64,000 nt of DNA from Alteraurantiacibacter hainanensis (GTDB taxonomy: Bacteria; Pseudomonadota; Alphaproteobacteria; Sphingomonadales; Sphingomonadaceae): positions 558,001 through 622,000 of the forward strand of contig NZ_JAZAPB010000002.1 in the NCBI RefSeq assembly GCF_036321025.1. The letters run 5' to 3'. Below are positions 51,519 through 60,173 of this stretch, one piece after another. The notes under the pieces are model-generated. The model saw only the letters and a program-made list of their open reading frames with translations, was not told the origin of the DNA and did not search any database. Made by a program: the position numbers and the translations under genes. Within the stretch, counting starts at the first letter, position 1. Each line of letters opens with the position of its first letter.

Positions 51519-52933
51519 TGAAAACCGCCACCCTGTTCTCCGCCATCGCCCTGCTTTTCGCCGCGCCCGCCATGGCGCAGGACGACCTCATGACCGATCT
51601 CGATCCCGGCAGCGTCGGTGCCCAGGAGGTCCAGGATGTTGCTATCGAGGGCGACGACGAAGGTCCCCTTCGGGGCACCGTCACCGACGATTCCGCCTGG
51701 CAGGACCTTGGCATCGCCATCGCCAGCTTCGCCACCAATCGCGACCAGTCCACGCCCGCCAACGCGCAGGGCACCGCCGCGCTGGGACTGGAACTGGCCC
51801 GCGTCGTCTATTCCGACCTGCGCTTCAACGGCCTGTTCCGCCCGGTAGGCCCCGATGCCCTGCCGCGCCCGACATACAACGAGATCACCGATCCGGCCTG
51901 GCCGACCTGGCGCGGGCGCAGCGCGGAAATGCTGGTGCACGGCTACGTGCGCGCGAACGACGACGGGCGGCTGACCGTGGGCTGCTACCTCTACGACGTG
52001 GCCCTGCAGAGCGAGCTGGTGCGCGAGGGCTGGGTGGTGAACCCCAGTGAGTGGCGCCGCGCCGCGCACAAGTGCGCCGACCTCGTTTATTCGCGCCTTT
52101 CGGGCGAGGATCCCTTCTTCGACAGCCGTATCGCCTATATCGCCGAGACGGGCCCGAAGGATAACCGCATCAAGCGTCTGGCCATCATGGACAGCGATGG
52201 CGCCAACCACCGTTTCATCACCAACGGACAGTCCACCGCGCTCACGCCGCGTTATTCGCCGGACTATTCGAAGATCGCCTATCTCTCCTACGTCGACGGC
52301 AACCCGCGCATCTACGTCTACGATATCGGCACCGGTCGCCAGACGCTGGTGACGCAGAGCAGCAACCCGACCTTCGCCCCGCGCTGGAGCCCGGATGGCC
52401 GCTGGATCCTCTATTCGATGGCCGTGAGCGGCAACACGGACATCTACCGCGTCTCCGCCGCGGGTGGCGGCACGCCGGAGCGGCTGACGAGCGGACCGGC
52501 GATCGAGGTGGGCGGGTCCTACTCGCCCGACGGCAGCCGAATCGTGTTCGAAAGCGACCAGTCCGGCTCGCAGCAGTGCTATGTGATGAATTCCGACGGC
52601 AGCAACCAGCGTCGCATCAGCTTCTTCGGCGGACGCTGCGCCACGCCTGAATGGAGCCCGCGCGGCGACCAGATCGCCTTCACGCGCATCGCCGGCGACT
52701 TCAACATCGCCGTGATGACGCCGCAGGGCGGAAACATGCGCGTGCTGACCGATGCCTGGCACGACGAGGCGCCGACCTGGGCGCCCAATGGCCGTATCAT
52801 CCAGTTTTTCCGTACCGAACGTGGCTCCGGCGATACGTCGATCTGGCAGGTGGACCTCACCGGCGAGAACGAACGCCGCCTGCGCACGCCGGTAGGGGCG
52901 TCAGACCCGGCTTGGGGACCGGTTTTGCCGTAA
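51518..52933 (+). CDS. tolB: Tol-Pal system beta-propeller protein TolB
   Basis: A 471-residue periplasmic protein from ATG 51518, giving a signal peptide ending AAPAMAQ. The N-terminal domain (LGIAIASFATNR) is followed by a six-bladed propeller with repeats LTPRYSPDYSKIAYLSY, FAPRWSPDGRWILYSM and SYSPDGSRIVFES. It binds Pal and TolA. Residues near the mature N-terminus (QDDLMTDLDPG) are longer than in E. coli. Confidence 0.96.
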   Translation: MKTATLFSAIALLFAAPAMAQDDLMTDLDPGSVGAQEVQDVAIEGDDEGPLRGTVTDDSAWQDLGIAIASFATNRDQSTPANAQGTAALGLELARVVYSDLRFNGLFRPVGPDALPRPTYNEITDPAWPTWRGRSAEMLVHGYVRANDDGRLTVGCYLYDVALQSELVREGWVVNPSEWRRAAHKCADLVYSRLSGEDPFFDSRIAYIAETGPKDNRIKRLAIMDSDGANHRFITNGQSTALTPRYSPDYSKIAYLSYVDGNPRIYVYDIGTGRQTLVTQSSNPTFAPRWSPDGRWILYSMAVSGNTDIYRVSAAGGGTPERLTSGPAIEVGGSYSPDGSRIVFESDQSGSQQCYVMNSDGSNQRRISFFGGRCATPEWSPRGDQIAFTRIAGDFNIAVMTPQGGNMRVLTDAWHDEAPTWAPNGRIIQFFRTERGSGDTSIWQVDLTGENERRLRTPVGASDPAWGPVLP

Positions 52934-53007
52934 GTGCGTTAGTTTCCCTAGAGGGCCGCAAAACAAGAACGGACCCGTTTTCACTACGGTTCAAGGAGAG
53001 CCAAAAG

Positions 53008-53526
53008 ATGAATCGCATAATTATCGCTCTAACCCTGTCCAGCGCACTGGCTCTGGGTGCCTGTAAGAAGGAGCCGCCCGAGATGGCGCCGCCCCCGCCG
53101 CAGGACACCACCGCCACGCCGGCACCCACGCCTGCGCCCACGGCCACTGCTCCGCAGCCCGGTTCGCAGTCGCACTTCTCCACGGCAATGTCGGGAGCGG
53201 ATACGATCTATTTCGACACCGACCGCTACAACATCGATACCGACGATGCGACCGCGCTGCGCCGCCAGGCCGAATACCTGCTGCAGTACACCAATGCCCG
53301 CGCAACGGTGGAAGGTCATGCCGACGAACGCGGTACGCGTGACTACAACCTCGCGCTGGGCGAGCGTCGTGCCAACGCGGCGAAGAACTACCTGGTCAGC
53401 CTGGGCGTGCCCGAAAGCCGCCTGCGCACGGTAAGCTATGGTGAGGAACGTCCCGTTGCCACCGGCTCGAACGAGCAGGCATGGGCGCGCAACCGTCGTG
53501 CCGTGACGGTGATGATCGAACGCTAG
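53008..53526 (+). CDS. pal: peptidoglycan-associated lipoprotein Pal
   Basis: A 172-residue lipoprotein (lipobox LALGACKK) with a Pro/Thr linker and an OmpA-like peptidoglycan-binding domain: TIYFDTDRYNIDTDDATALR, ATVEGHADERGTRDYNLALG and ERRANAAKNYLVSLGV. It tethers the outer membrane to the cell wall. AAGGAGAG precedes the ATG at 53008. Last gene of the operon. Confidence 0.96.
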   Translation: MNRIIIALTLSSALALGACKKEPPEMAPPPPQDTTATPAPTPAPTATAPQPGSQSHFSTAMSGADTIYFDTDRYNIDTDDATALRRQAEYLLQYTNARATVEGHADERGTRDYNLALGERRANAAKNYLVSLGVPESRLRTVSYGEERPVATGSNEQAWARNRRAVTVMIER

Positions 53527-53528
53527 GT

Positions 53529-53708
53529 CTAGCGGATCAGTCCGGAAACGGCCGGGAATACCCGGTCGACAGCGGGCGCGGCGACCCAGGTCGTCGCGCC
53601 CGATTGCTGTGCGGCCACGGTGTAATCGGGCGAAGATGTCGCGAACAGGGTGAAGGCCGCCATGGCGAACACGGCAAAAGCAGCGGAGATGGCGAGCGGC
53701 TTGCTCAT
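53529..53708 (-). CDS. small exported or membrane-anchored protein of unknown function
   Basis: Encodes 59 residues from ATG 53708 (AGGACTC upstream). One hydrophobic N-terminal segment (PLAISAAFAVFAMAAFTLFA) is followed by a short polar chain TTWVAAPAVDRVFPAVSGLI. No family recognised. It converges on pal with 2 bp between stops. Confidence 0.55.
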   Translation of the reverse strand: MSKPLAISAAFAVFAMAAFTLFATSSPDYTVAAQQSGATTWVAAPAVDRVFPAVSGLIR

Positions 53709-53901
53709 AAGAGTCCTGTTTCGTTGACTTTGTCTGATTGTAGATAGGCCATGCGGCCTTTTTTGCAATGCAGCATTTTGCACGTAATTGTATCAGAATT
53801 GTGAAAAGTCGTTTTCGTTCCCCGCATGGCCTTTCGCCCCGTTTACCTGCGCACAGGTATGCCTATATGGTACCGATGCATTCCCGCAGGCTCTCCCGCT
53901 G

Positions 53902-54435
53902 ATGGCGCGATCCCGCCGTTCGAACGACTGGGGTTTTCCCCGCTGGCGTGGCTATGAAGACGGCCGCGAGGCCGTGGAGGTGCGCATCTGCGACCGCCAT
54001 GGCTGCGATCAGCCCGGAGACTGCCCCGCGCCCAAATCGCCCAACAGCAAGGATCGCTGGTACTTCTGCGAGAGGCACGCCGCAGAATACAACAAGGGCT
54101 GGGACTACTTCGAGGGCCTGGACAAGGAAGAGGCGCAGAAGCGCGCCAAGGCCGAACATGCTGAAAGCGCGGGCTATGCCGAAAGTCAGCATTACGGCTG
54201 GGCCGGCAGCGGCGACGGATCGCGCAGCGCCGACGAGATGCGCGCGCTTGAGATCCTGGACCTGGAAGCCGACGCCGATTTCCAGACCATCAAGCGCGAA
54301 TGGCGCGCCCGCGCGAAAAAGGTCCACCCCGACGTGAAGCCCGGCGACAAGGAAGCCGCCGAGGAATTCCAGAAGCTGCAACTGGCCTACGAGGTGCTGA
54401 AAGCAGCGGAAGAACGCAGGGAGTGGAAGGGCTAG
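53902..54435 (+). CDS. J-domain protein
   Basis: A 177-residue protein from ATG 53902. The N-terminal ~100 residues (DWGFPRWRGYEDGREAVEVR, CDRHGCDQPGDCPAPKSP and YFCERHAAEYNKGWDYFEGL) hold Cys/His pairs suggestive of a zinc site. The C-terminal J-domain has RALEILDLEADADFQTIKRE and KKVHPDVKPGDKEAAEEFQK with the essential HPD. It recruits DnaK to a client not yet known. The Cys-rich N-domain plus J-domain layout is common in alphaproteobacteria. Confidence 0.9.
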   Translation: MARSRRSNDWGFPRWRGYEDGREAVEVRICDRHGCDQPGDCPAPKSPNSKDRWYFCERHAAEYNKGWDYFEGLDKEEAQKRAKAEHAESAGYAESQHYGWAGSGDGSRSADEMRALEILDLEADADFQTIKREWRARAKKVHPDVKPGDKEAAEEFQKLQLAYEVLKAAEERREWKG

Positions 54436-54442
54436 CGCCCTA

Positions 54443-55516
54443 CTACCGCTCCACGGTGTCGTTCACCCATTCCGCCGGATCGTCTACCGGGCCGGCGTCC
54501 TCGCCAACGTAGCGGGGCGATGTCGTGGTGATGTAGCCGCGGATGGTCGTGTTGCCCTCGTGGCAACCGTATTCGAACATCTCGTAGCTGTCGTCGCGGC
54601 TCCACGGGAAAGCGAGGGTATAGGGGGCGGTCAGCACCACGGGGTCGCGCACTTCGGCCTCGTAAAAGATCGTGTCCGGGCCAACCATGGTCAGCCGTTC
54701 GGTCATGGTCTGCTGGTCGCTGGTGGGGATGGGCTTGTTGCCGGGGCCAACGATGTTCATCGGCGTCTCGCCCGTCAGGTTGGTGGTCTCGATAACCAGC
54801 GTGTCGCCTTCCCAATGGCCGACGGAAGTGCCCAGAAACTGCCGGATCTCGTCGGGCACCGGCTCTCCGCGAATGGGGATGATGCGGGTTTCGTGGATCA
54901 TCTCCAGCTGGATCACCACGTAGCCGGGCGACTGGAACACGCGCACGCCGTTGTTGTAGGGAAACGGCGTCATCGAACTGGGCAGGCCGCGCGACAGGCA
55001 GCGGTCGAGCGAGTTGAAATCGCTCAGCCGGTCGAACTGCGTGACGTTCCAGCTCGATCGCATGGCAGCGCTCATCGCCTCGCCTTGCTCGGTCAGCGGA
55101 GGCAGGCGGCCGTTCGCAGGTTCCATGATCAGCGAGACTTGCTTGAGCGGCGTGCCCCATTCAAACCAGTGGCCGCTGCCGATCTCGTCATTGGCGTCCT
55201 CCTCCTTGTAACCCGCCGCGATTTCCTCGCTGCGGGCCAGCGCCTCGGCATATTCCTCGTCGGTGTAATAGGCGCGGGTGCCGAAATCGGGGGAGCGTTC
55301 GGTCGAGGTGCGACCCACGACATCCAGCGGCCAGATGCCGGTAAGGTCTGGATCACCCCACGGCGTGCGCGGAACCTGCCAGCCTTCCCCGGCCACCTCG
55401 GCACCGGCCAGCGCGGCCAGTTCGCGAGGGGGCAGGGACAGGTCGGCCTCCTGCGCGGCGACCGATAGCGGTGCGGCGAGCGTGGCGAAGGCAGCGGCGG
55501 CTAGGCGAAGCGACAT
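54443..55516 (-). CDS. exported protein of unknown function with WGDPDLTGIW motif
   Basis: Encodes 357 residues from ATG 55516, starting a signal peptide (RLAAAAFATLAAPLSVAA-QE). The mature part begins with PRTPWGDPDLTGIWPLDVVG and has C-terminal beta-rich segments (GHWEGDTLVIETTNLTGETP; ERLTMVGPDTIFYEAEVRDP). Many sphingomonads carry several copies of such proteins; the function is not known to me. Upstream codons to 55573 lack signal features and were rejected. Confidence 0.75.
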   Translation of the reverse strand: MSLRLAAAAFATLAAPLSVAAQEADLSLPPRELAALAGAEVAGEGWQVPRTPWGDPDLTGIWPLDVVGRTSTERSPDFGTRAYYTDEEYAEALARSEEIAAGYKEEDANDEIGSGHWFEWGTPLKQVSLIMEPANGRLPPLTEQGEAMSAAMRSSWNVTQFDRLSDFNSLDRCLSRGLPSSMTPFPYNNGVRVFQSPGYVVIQLEMIHETRIIPIRGEPVPDEIRQFLGTSVGHWEGDTLVIETTNLTGETPMNIVGPGNKPIPTSDQQTMTERLTMVGPDTIFYEAEVRDPVVLTAPYTLAFPWSRDDSYEMFEYGCHEGNTTIRGYITTTSPRYVGEDAGPVDDPAEWVNDTVER

Positions 55517-55584
55517 GCAGGTTCTCTCCCGGTGTTTTGCCGGAAGGTAACCAAGCTTGCCGCGCCCGCGCAAGCGCGAGCGGC

Positions 55585-56517
55585 CTAATTGCCGATGAAG
55601 CTGCCCACGAAACGACGCTCGTCGTCGTTCCCGTCGTTGCCGGAAGCGGAGAAGAGGATGAACACCTCCTCGCGGTTCGGGCCGGACAGGGAGCCGGCGA
55701 AGTTGCCTTCGAAATCGTTGGCGTTGTCCACGATCTCTCCGGAGAAGGTGCCGTTGGCGTTGAGATCCGCCTCCATCGCGAAGACCGCGACCCGCGTGGG
55801 CGTGCCGTTCACGTCCTCGAACACCTCGATGGTGCCGCGGATCTCGTCGTCGCTTTCATCCACGAGGAAGGTGGTGTCGGCGGCCGAGATGCTGCCGGAC
55901 TCTGTCTCACCGGGCTCGCCGCCAGCCACTTCGACGCTGCCGGCATACGTGATGTTCGATGCGATCGCGCTGGTGGTGGTGACGCGGTTGAAGAACAGCG
56001 CCACGCGCTGCGCACGCAACGTGCCGTCGGTGCTGCCGCTGGTGAAATCCGTCTCTCTCCCATATCGCACGCGCAGCACGTGATTGAAGGGCAGTTCCAG
56101 GGTCAACCGGTCGGTCCCGCTGGCGTAGCTGCGCATCGTGGCCGATCCGCTGATGAAATCGGCCGCGTCGAATTCCACCGGGTCGTCGAGGTCGACGAAG
56201 GTGAAAGTGACCGAGTCGGGAGAGGGATCGAACTCGATCGCCGCGTTGCCGTTCAGGCGCGAGGCTCCGCTGAAGACCTCGTCTCCGCCGCTATCGGGAG
56301 TGAAATAGGCGAAGGTGTAGTTGGCATTGGTGCTCTGGGCGGCGAAATCGTCCGTCAGGTCGAAGTCGACAAGCGCCTGGCTGGGAGTCGGCGACGGGGT
56401 GGGCGTTGCGGTGCCCGACGGCGTTGGCGTGGGACTACCGGTATCGTCGCCACCGCACGAGGTGACCAGGGCGCCGAGGGCTGCGACGCCGACAAAGAGG
56501 GCATATTTGCGAAGCAC
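55585..56517 (-). CDS. TbpB/Slam-type beta-barrel lipoprotein, tentative
   Basis: Encodes 310 residues. A lipobox (LGALVTSCGGD) and a Pro/Thr/Ser linker precede a beta-rich domain. The end, ADLNANGTFSGEIVDNANDF, EGNFAGSLSGPNREEVFILF and ERRFVGSFIGN, resembles the small C-terminal barrel of transferrin-binding-protein-B-like lipoproteins (G-x-F-x-G plus GP..EE..G.F). Such proteins sit on the cell surface and capture host or environmental ligands. No TonB receptor or Slam gene is nearby. Assignment is tentative. Confidence 0.6.
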   Translation of the reverse strand: MLRKYALFVGVAALGALVTSCGGDDTGSPTPTPSGTATPTPSPTPSQALVDFDLTDDFAAQSTNANYTFAYFTPDSGGDEVFSGASRLNGNAAIEFDPSPDSVTFTFVDLDDPVEFDAADFISGSATMRSYASGTDRLTLELPFNHVLRVRYGRETDFTSGSTDGTLRAQRVALFFNRVTTTSAIASNITYAGSVEVAGGEPGETESGSISAADTTFLVDESDDEIRGTIEVFEDVNGTPTRVAVFAMEADLNANGTFSGEIVDNANDFEGNFAGSLSGPNREEVFILFSASGNDGNDDERRFVGSFIGN

Positions 56518-56615
56518 GTTGTTCCCGTCCGTTCAGAAGTGTTTCCCGCACCTAGGCGGCTTGACCTTTCCCTTAGCTGTCCGAAGCCATGGGGGGCAAG
56601 CCGCCATCGACGAGG

Positions 56616-57959
56616 TTACACCGCTTCAAGTGCCTGTTCGAAATCGGCGATCAGATCGTCCGCATCCTCGATGCCGATGGAGATGCGCACCAGGTTGTCG
56701 GATATGCCCAGTTCGGTGCGGCGTCCTTCCGGAACGGAAAGGTGCGTCATGCTGGCAGGATGGCTGGCGAGCGTTTCCGTGCCCCCCAGGCTGACCGCCA
56801 GCTTGGCGACCTTCAGCGCGTCGAGGAAGCGGAAGCATTCCGCCTCGCCGCCCTTGATGAACAGCGAGAAGGTGGAGCCGGCACCCAGGCAGTGGCGATC
56901 GTAAATGTCCTTCTGCCTCTCGTCCGAAATCAGGCCGAGGTAGCCAAGGCCCTCCACCTTGGGATGGTCCTTCAGCACGTTGCACACCTTCTCGGCATTC
57001 TCGCCCGCGCGCTGCATGCGCAGTTCCACCGTCTCGAGGCTGCGCAGCAGCATCCAGGCGGTGTTCGGGTCGGCGATACCGCCCATGGTGTTGCGCAGGG
57101 CACGGATCGCGTCGATCCACTTCTTGCCGCCCGAAACGCTGCCGGCGACAAGGTCGGAGTGGCCGCCCACGTACTTGGTAAGCGAATAGACCACCAGGTC
57201 CGCGCCGTGTTCCAGCGGGCGCTGCCACAGCGGGCCGAGGAAGGTGTTGTCGATGGCGATGGGGCACCGCTCCGGATCGAAATGCGCGTCGCGCGCATCG
57301 CGGACGGCCTCGATGTCGACCAGCGCGTTGGTGGGGTTGCCGGGGCTCTCGAGGTAGATCAGCGGCACTTCGCCGCCCTGTTCCTCGGCCTTGGCCTTGG
57401 CCTCCCGCATCACTTCGTCCAGCTTGTCCGGGCTCGCGCCGGCGGGGAAGGCGATGTAGGTGACGCCGTATTTCGCCATAACCTTGGCGACGAACCCCTC
57501 GGATGCGGCGTAGAGCGGGCCGGAGTGCACGATCACGTCGCCCGCGTTGCAGGCGGCCAGGATCAGCACGGCAATGGCGGTCATCCCGCTCGAGAAGCAC
57601 AGCGAGTCCTCGGCATCGTCCCAGATGGCCAGGCGATCCTCCAGGATTTCCTGGTTCGGCCCGTTGAAGCGCGAATATACGAGGCCTTCCGCCCCGCCTG
57701 CGCGCTTGCCGGTGATGCCTTCGAAGTGCCGCTTTCCGGCAGAGGCGCTTTCGAAAGCGAAAGTGCTGGTGAGGAAGATCGGCGCCTTGAGCGAGCCCTC
57801 GGACAGCGCGGGATCATAGCCATGCCCCATCATGAGCGTGGAAGGCTTCAGCCTCTGCCCGTCGATGCGGGTGACCTCGGGCTTGGGCTTGCGCCGCGGG
57901 GTGGGGGTGTCGACGGCACCCAGGGGATCGTTGCTGCTGTTCTCGTTGGGGTCGGCCAT
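56616..57959 (-). CDS. cystathionine gamma-synthase family PLP enzyme
   Basis: A 447-residue Cys/Met-metabolism fold type I enzyme. SLKAPIFLTSTFAFESASAG, YSRFNGPNQEILEDRLAIWD and SSGMTAIAVLILAACNAGDV bind substrate and PLP phosphate; the PLP lysine is in VVYSLTKYVGGHSDLVAG; SLGGTETLASHPASMTHLS is near the end. It could be a cystathionine gamma-synthase, a gamma-lyase or a methionine gamma-lyase; sequence alone does not decide. A ~40-residue polar N-terminal extension is unusual. Single gene. Confidence 0.9.
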   Translation of the reverse strand: MADPNENSSNDPLGAVDTPTPRRKPKPEVTRIDGQRLKPSTLMMGHGYDPALSEGSLKAPIFLTSTFAFESASAGKRHFEGITGKRAGGAEGLVYSRFNGPNQEILEDRLAIWDDAEDSLCFSSGMTAIAVLILAACNAGDVIVHSGPLYAASEGFVAKVMAKYGVTYIAFPAGASPDKLDEVMREAKAKAEEQGGEVPLIYLESPGNPTNALVDIEAVRDARDAHFDPERCPIAIDNTFLGPLWQRPLEHGADLVVYSLTKYVGGHSDLVAGSVSGGKKWIDAIRALRNTMGGIADPNTAWMLLRSLETVELRMQRAGENAEKVCNVLKDHPKVEGLGYLGLISDERQKDIYDRHCLGAGSTFSLFIKGGEAECFRFLDALKVAKLAVSLGGTETLASHPASMTHLSVPEGRRTELGISDNLVRISIGIEDADDLIADFEQALEAV

Positions 57960-58106
57960 GTGGGGACTCCTTCCTGCTCACACCCCTAGGAAGGCAGGGG
58001 CAGGGGAACGGTTCCGGGCCGCCCGCTCCTAACCTCCGCAGGAACGCTTCTGCCCGGGAATCCGGTTTCACGTGCAATTATCTCTCCTGAGGCCGCTTCG
58101 CAAGCC

Positions 58107-59531
58107 TCAGGTCACCAGGGGAGCCAGCGCGAAGACCACGCCCACGATCAGGAATATCCCCGCCACATCCAGCGCCGCGCCGGCCTTGATCAGGCGGGGC
58201 AGGGCGATGCGGCCTGTGGCCCAGGCGATGGCATTGGGGCCGGTGCCTGCCGGCAGGATGAAGCCCCAACTCGCCGCCAGCGCGACCGGCATGGCCAGCA
58301 GCAGCGGATCGCCGCCCAGCGACACGGCCAGCGCGGCGACCACGGGCATGATGCCGCTGGCGGTCGCCACGTTGCTGGCGAATTCGGTGATCAGCACCAC
58401 CATCGCCACCAGCGCCAGCGCCACCACGATCATCGGCACGGCGGACAGGGGCAGCAAGGCCTCGCCCAGCCAGTCGGCCAGCCCGGTGCGCATCATCCCG
58501 CCTGCCAGCGCGAGCCCGCCGCCGAACATCAGCAGCACGTCCCACGGGGCGCGATTGGCCTCGTGCCATTCCAGCAGCCGCCTGCCGGTGCCGTCGGGCA
58601 GGACGAACAGCGCCAGGCTGGCGGCGATGGCAACGGTGCCGTCGGTCAGCGATCCTTCCGGGAAGTACGGCGCGATCCAGCCGCGCAGCATCCAGGCCAC
58701 GAACGTGACCACGATCACCGGAACCAGTCGGCGCTCGGCCGGGGTCCACGGCCCGTGCGGATCGATGGAGTCGCGTGCCGCCGCCATGTCGAAGGGGTGC
58801 AGGGCCACTTGCTGCACGCGGGCGATGATCCATGCTGCCAGCGGCACGCCCAGCACCACGATGGGCACGCCGAAGGCCGCCCACATGGCAAAGGTAATCT
58901 CCACGCCCGAGACATCGCGCAGCAGCGCCACGCCGATGGCATTCGTGGGAGATCCGATGATCGTGCCCAGCCCGCCAACGCTGGCGGCAAAGGCCAGGCC
59001 CATGGGCAGCGCGCCGTAGATGCCGTCTTGCGGAACTGTGCCGTCGCCCTGGGCCACGCGTCCACCCGCCAGCACCGCCAGCGCCATGGGCATCATGATG
59101 AGCGTGGTGGAAGTGTTTGAGATGATGTTTGATAGGATCGCGGCGGCGATCATGAAGCCCAGCAGCAGGCCGAAGGTGCCGCCGCGTCCGCCGATCCGGT
59201 CGAGGATGAAGGTCGCCAGCCGCCTGTGCAGGCCAGTGCGTTCTATGGCGAGAGCGAGGAACGCGCCGCCCAGCAGCAGGAAGATGATGGGCGAATAATA
59301 GTCGCTCGCCACCTCTCCGGCCGTGCCTCCGTCGCTGAACGGCAGCACCACGAAAGGCAGCAGGCCGGTGACGGTAAGCGGCAAGGCCTGGGTCATCCAC
59401 CAGCTTGCCATCCAGGCCACAAGACCGGCCACCCGCCATGCCTCTGCCGCCATCCCCGCAGGCGCAGGCAGCAGCACGGTCAGCGCGAACAGCGCCGGAC
59501 CGAGCCAGAAGCCGATGCCCTTGGCAGTCAC
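58107..59531 (-). CDS. SLC13 (DASS) family anion/sodium symporter
   Basis: A 474-residue transporter with about 11-12 helices. GTG 59531 is taken as the start because AGGAGGG lies 8 nt before it; the open frame extends upstream to 59696 without features. The SNT-type motifs ISNTSTTLIMMPMALAVLAG and EFASNVATASGIMPVVAALA match the dicarboxylate or sulfate symporter clamshell. Substrate is likely C4-dicarboxylate, citrate or sulfate. Confidence 0.88.
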   Translation of the reverse strand: MTAKGIGFWLGPALFALTVLLPAPAGMAAEAWRVAGLVAWMASWWMTQALPLTVTGLLPFVVLPFSDGGTAGEVASDYYSPIIFLLLGGAFLALAIERTGLHRRLATFILDRIGGRGGTFGLLLGFMIAAAILSNIISNTSTTLIMMPMALAVLAGGRVAQGDGTVPQDGIYGALPMGLAFAASVGGLGTIIGSPTNAIGVALLRDVSGVEITFAMWAAFGVPIVVLGVPLAAWIIARVQQVALHPFDMAAARDSIDPHGPWTPAERRLVPVIVVTFVAWMLRGWIAPYFPEGSLTDGTVAIAASLALFVLPDGTGRRLLEWHEANRAPWDVLLMFGGGLALAGGMMRTGLADWLGEALLPLSAVPMIVVALALVAMVVLITEFASNVATASGIMPVVAALAVSLGGDPLLLAMPVALAASWGFILPAGTGPNAIAWATGRIALPRLIKAGAALDVAGIFLIVGVVFALAPLVT

Positions 59532-59601
59532 CTGTGGTACCCTCCTACCCGTGGTGACGCGATCCTGACGCAGGCGTGCAGGGGTTACAAGGAGGCAGGG
59601 T

Positions 59602-59979
59602 ATGGTAGAGGGCAAGGTTCTGGGGATTGGCGGATTGTTCATCCGATCCGCCGACCCGGCGGCGCTGGCCGCGTGGTACCGCGACCATCTTGGCATCGGG
59701 GCGACCGAGAGCGGACAGCCGACGCCGGACGGCGAATGGGTGTGGATGCAGGAGGCTGGTCCGACGGTCTTCGCCGGCTTTCGGTCCGATAGCGACTACT
59801 GGCAGGCGGATCGGCAGGTAATGCTCAACCTGCGCGTTCAGGGGCTGGAGGCTCTGCTCGAGCGACTGTCCGGGAAAGGGATCGAAGCCAGCCATCGCGA
59901 GGCCATGGACGGCGTCGGCAGCTTTGCCCGTATCGCCGACTGCGATGGCAATCCGATCGAACTGTGGGAACCTGAGTAG
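59602..59979 (+). CDS. VOC (glyoxalase/bleomycin-resistance) family protein
   Basis: A 125-residue protein. GIGGLFIRSADPAALAAWYR, DHLGIGATE and MDGVGSFARIADCDGNPIEL with WEPE are the betaalphabetabetabeta signature; the last Glu is the usual metal ligand. The strand before it (VMLNLRVQGLEALLERLSGK) is typical. The substrate cannot be inferred. AAGGAGGCAGGGT stands before the ATG. Divergent from the SLC13 gene. Confidence 0.92.
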   Translation: MVEGKVLGIGGLFIRSADPAALAAWYRDHLGIGATESGQPTPDGEWVWMQEAGPTVFAGFRSDSDYWQADRQVMLNLRVQGLEALLERLSGKGIEASHREAMDGVGSFARIADCDGNPIELWEPE

Positions 59980-60173
59980 CTAAGGGGCGCGGGAACCAAT
60001 CTGCGCATGTCCCGATTATGGACATCGAAGATCGACTTCCCAAAAACAGCCAAGACCAGAGTTAGACACTTCACGATCACAGTAGTGCTGCCGATTCTGG
60101 CCTGGTAACTATTGTTTTATATAGTCAAATTCCCCGGGCCCTTTGATGCTCGGAAAGTTTGCGGAAAAATCGA

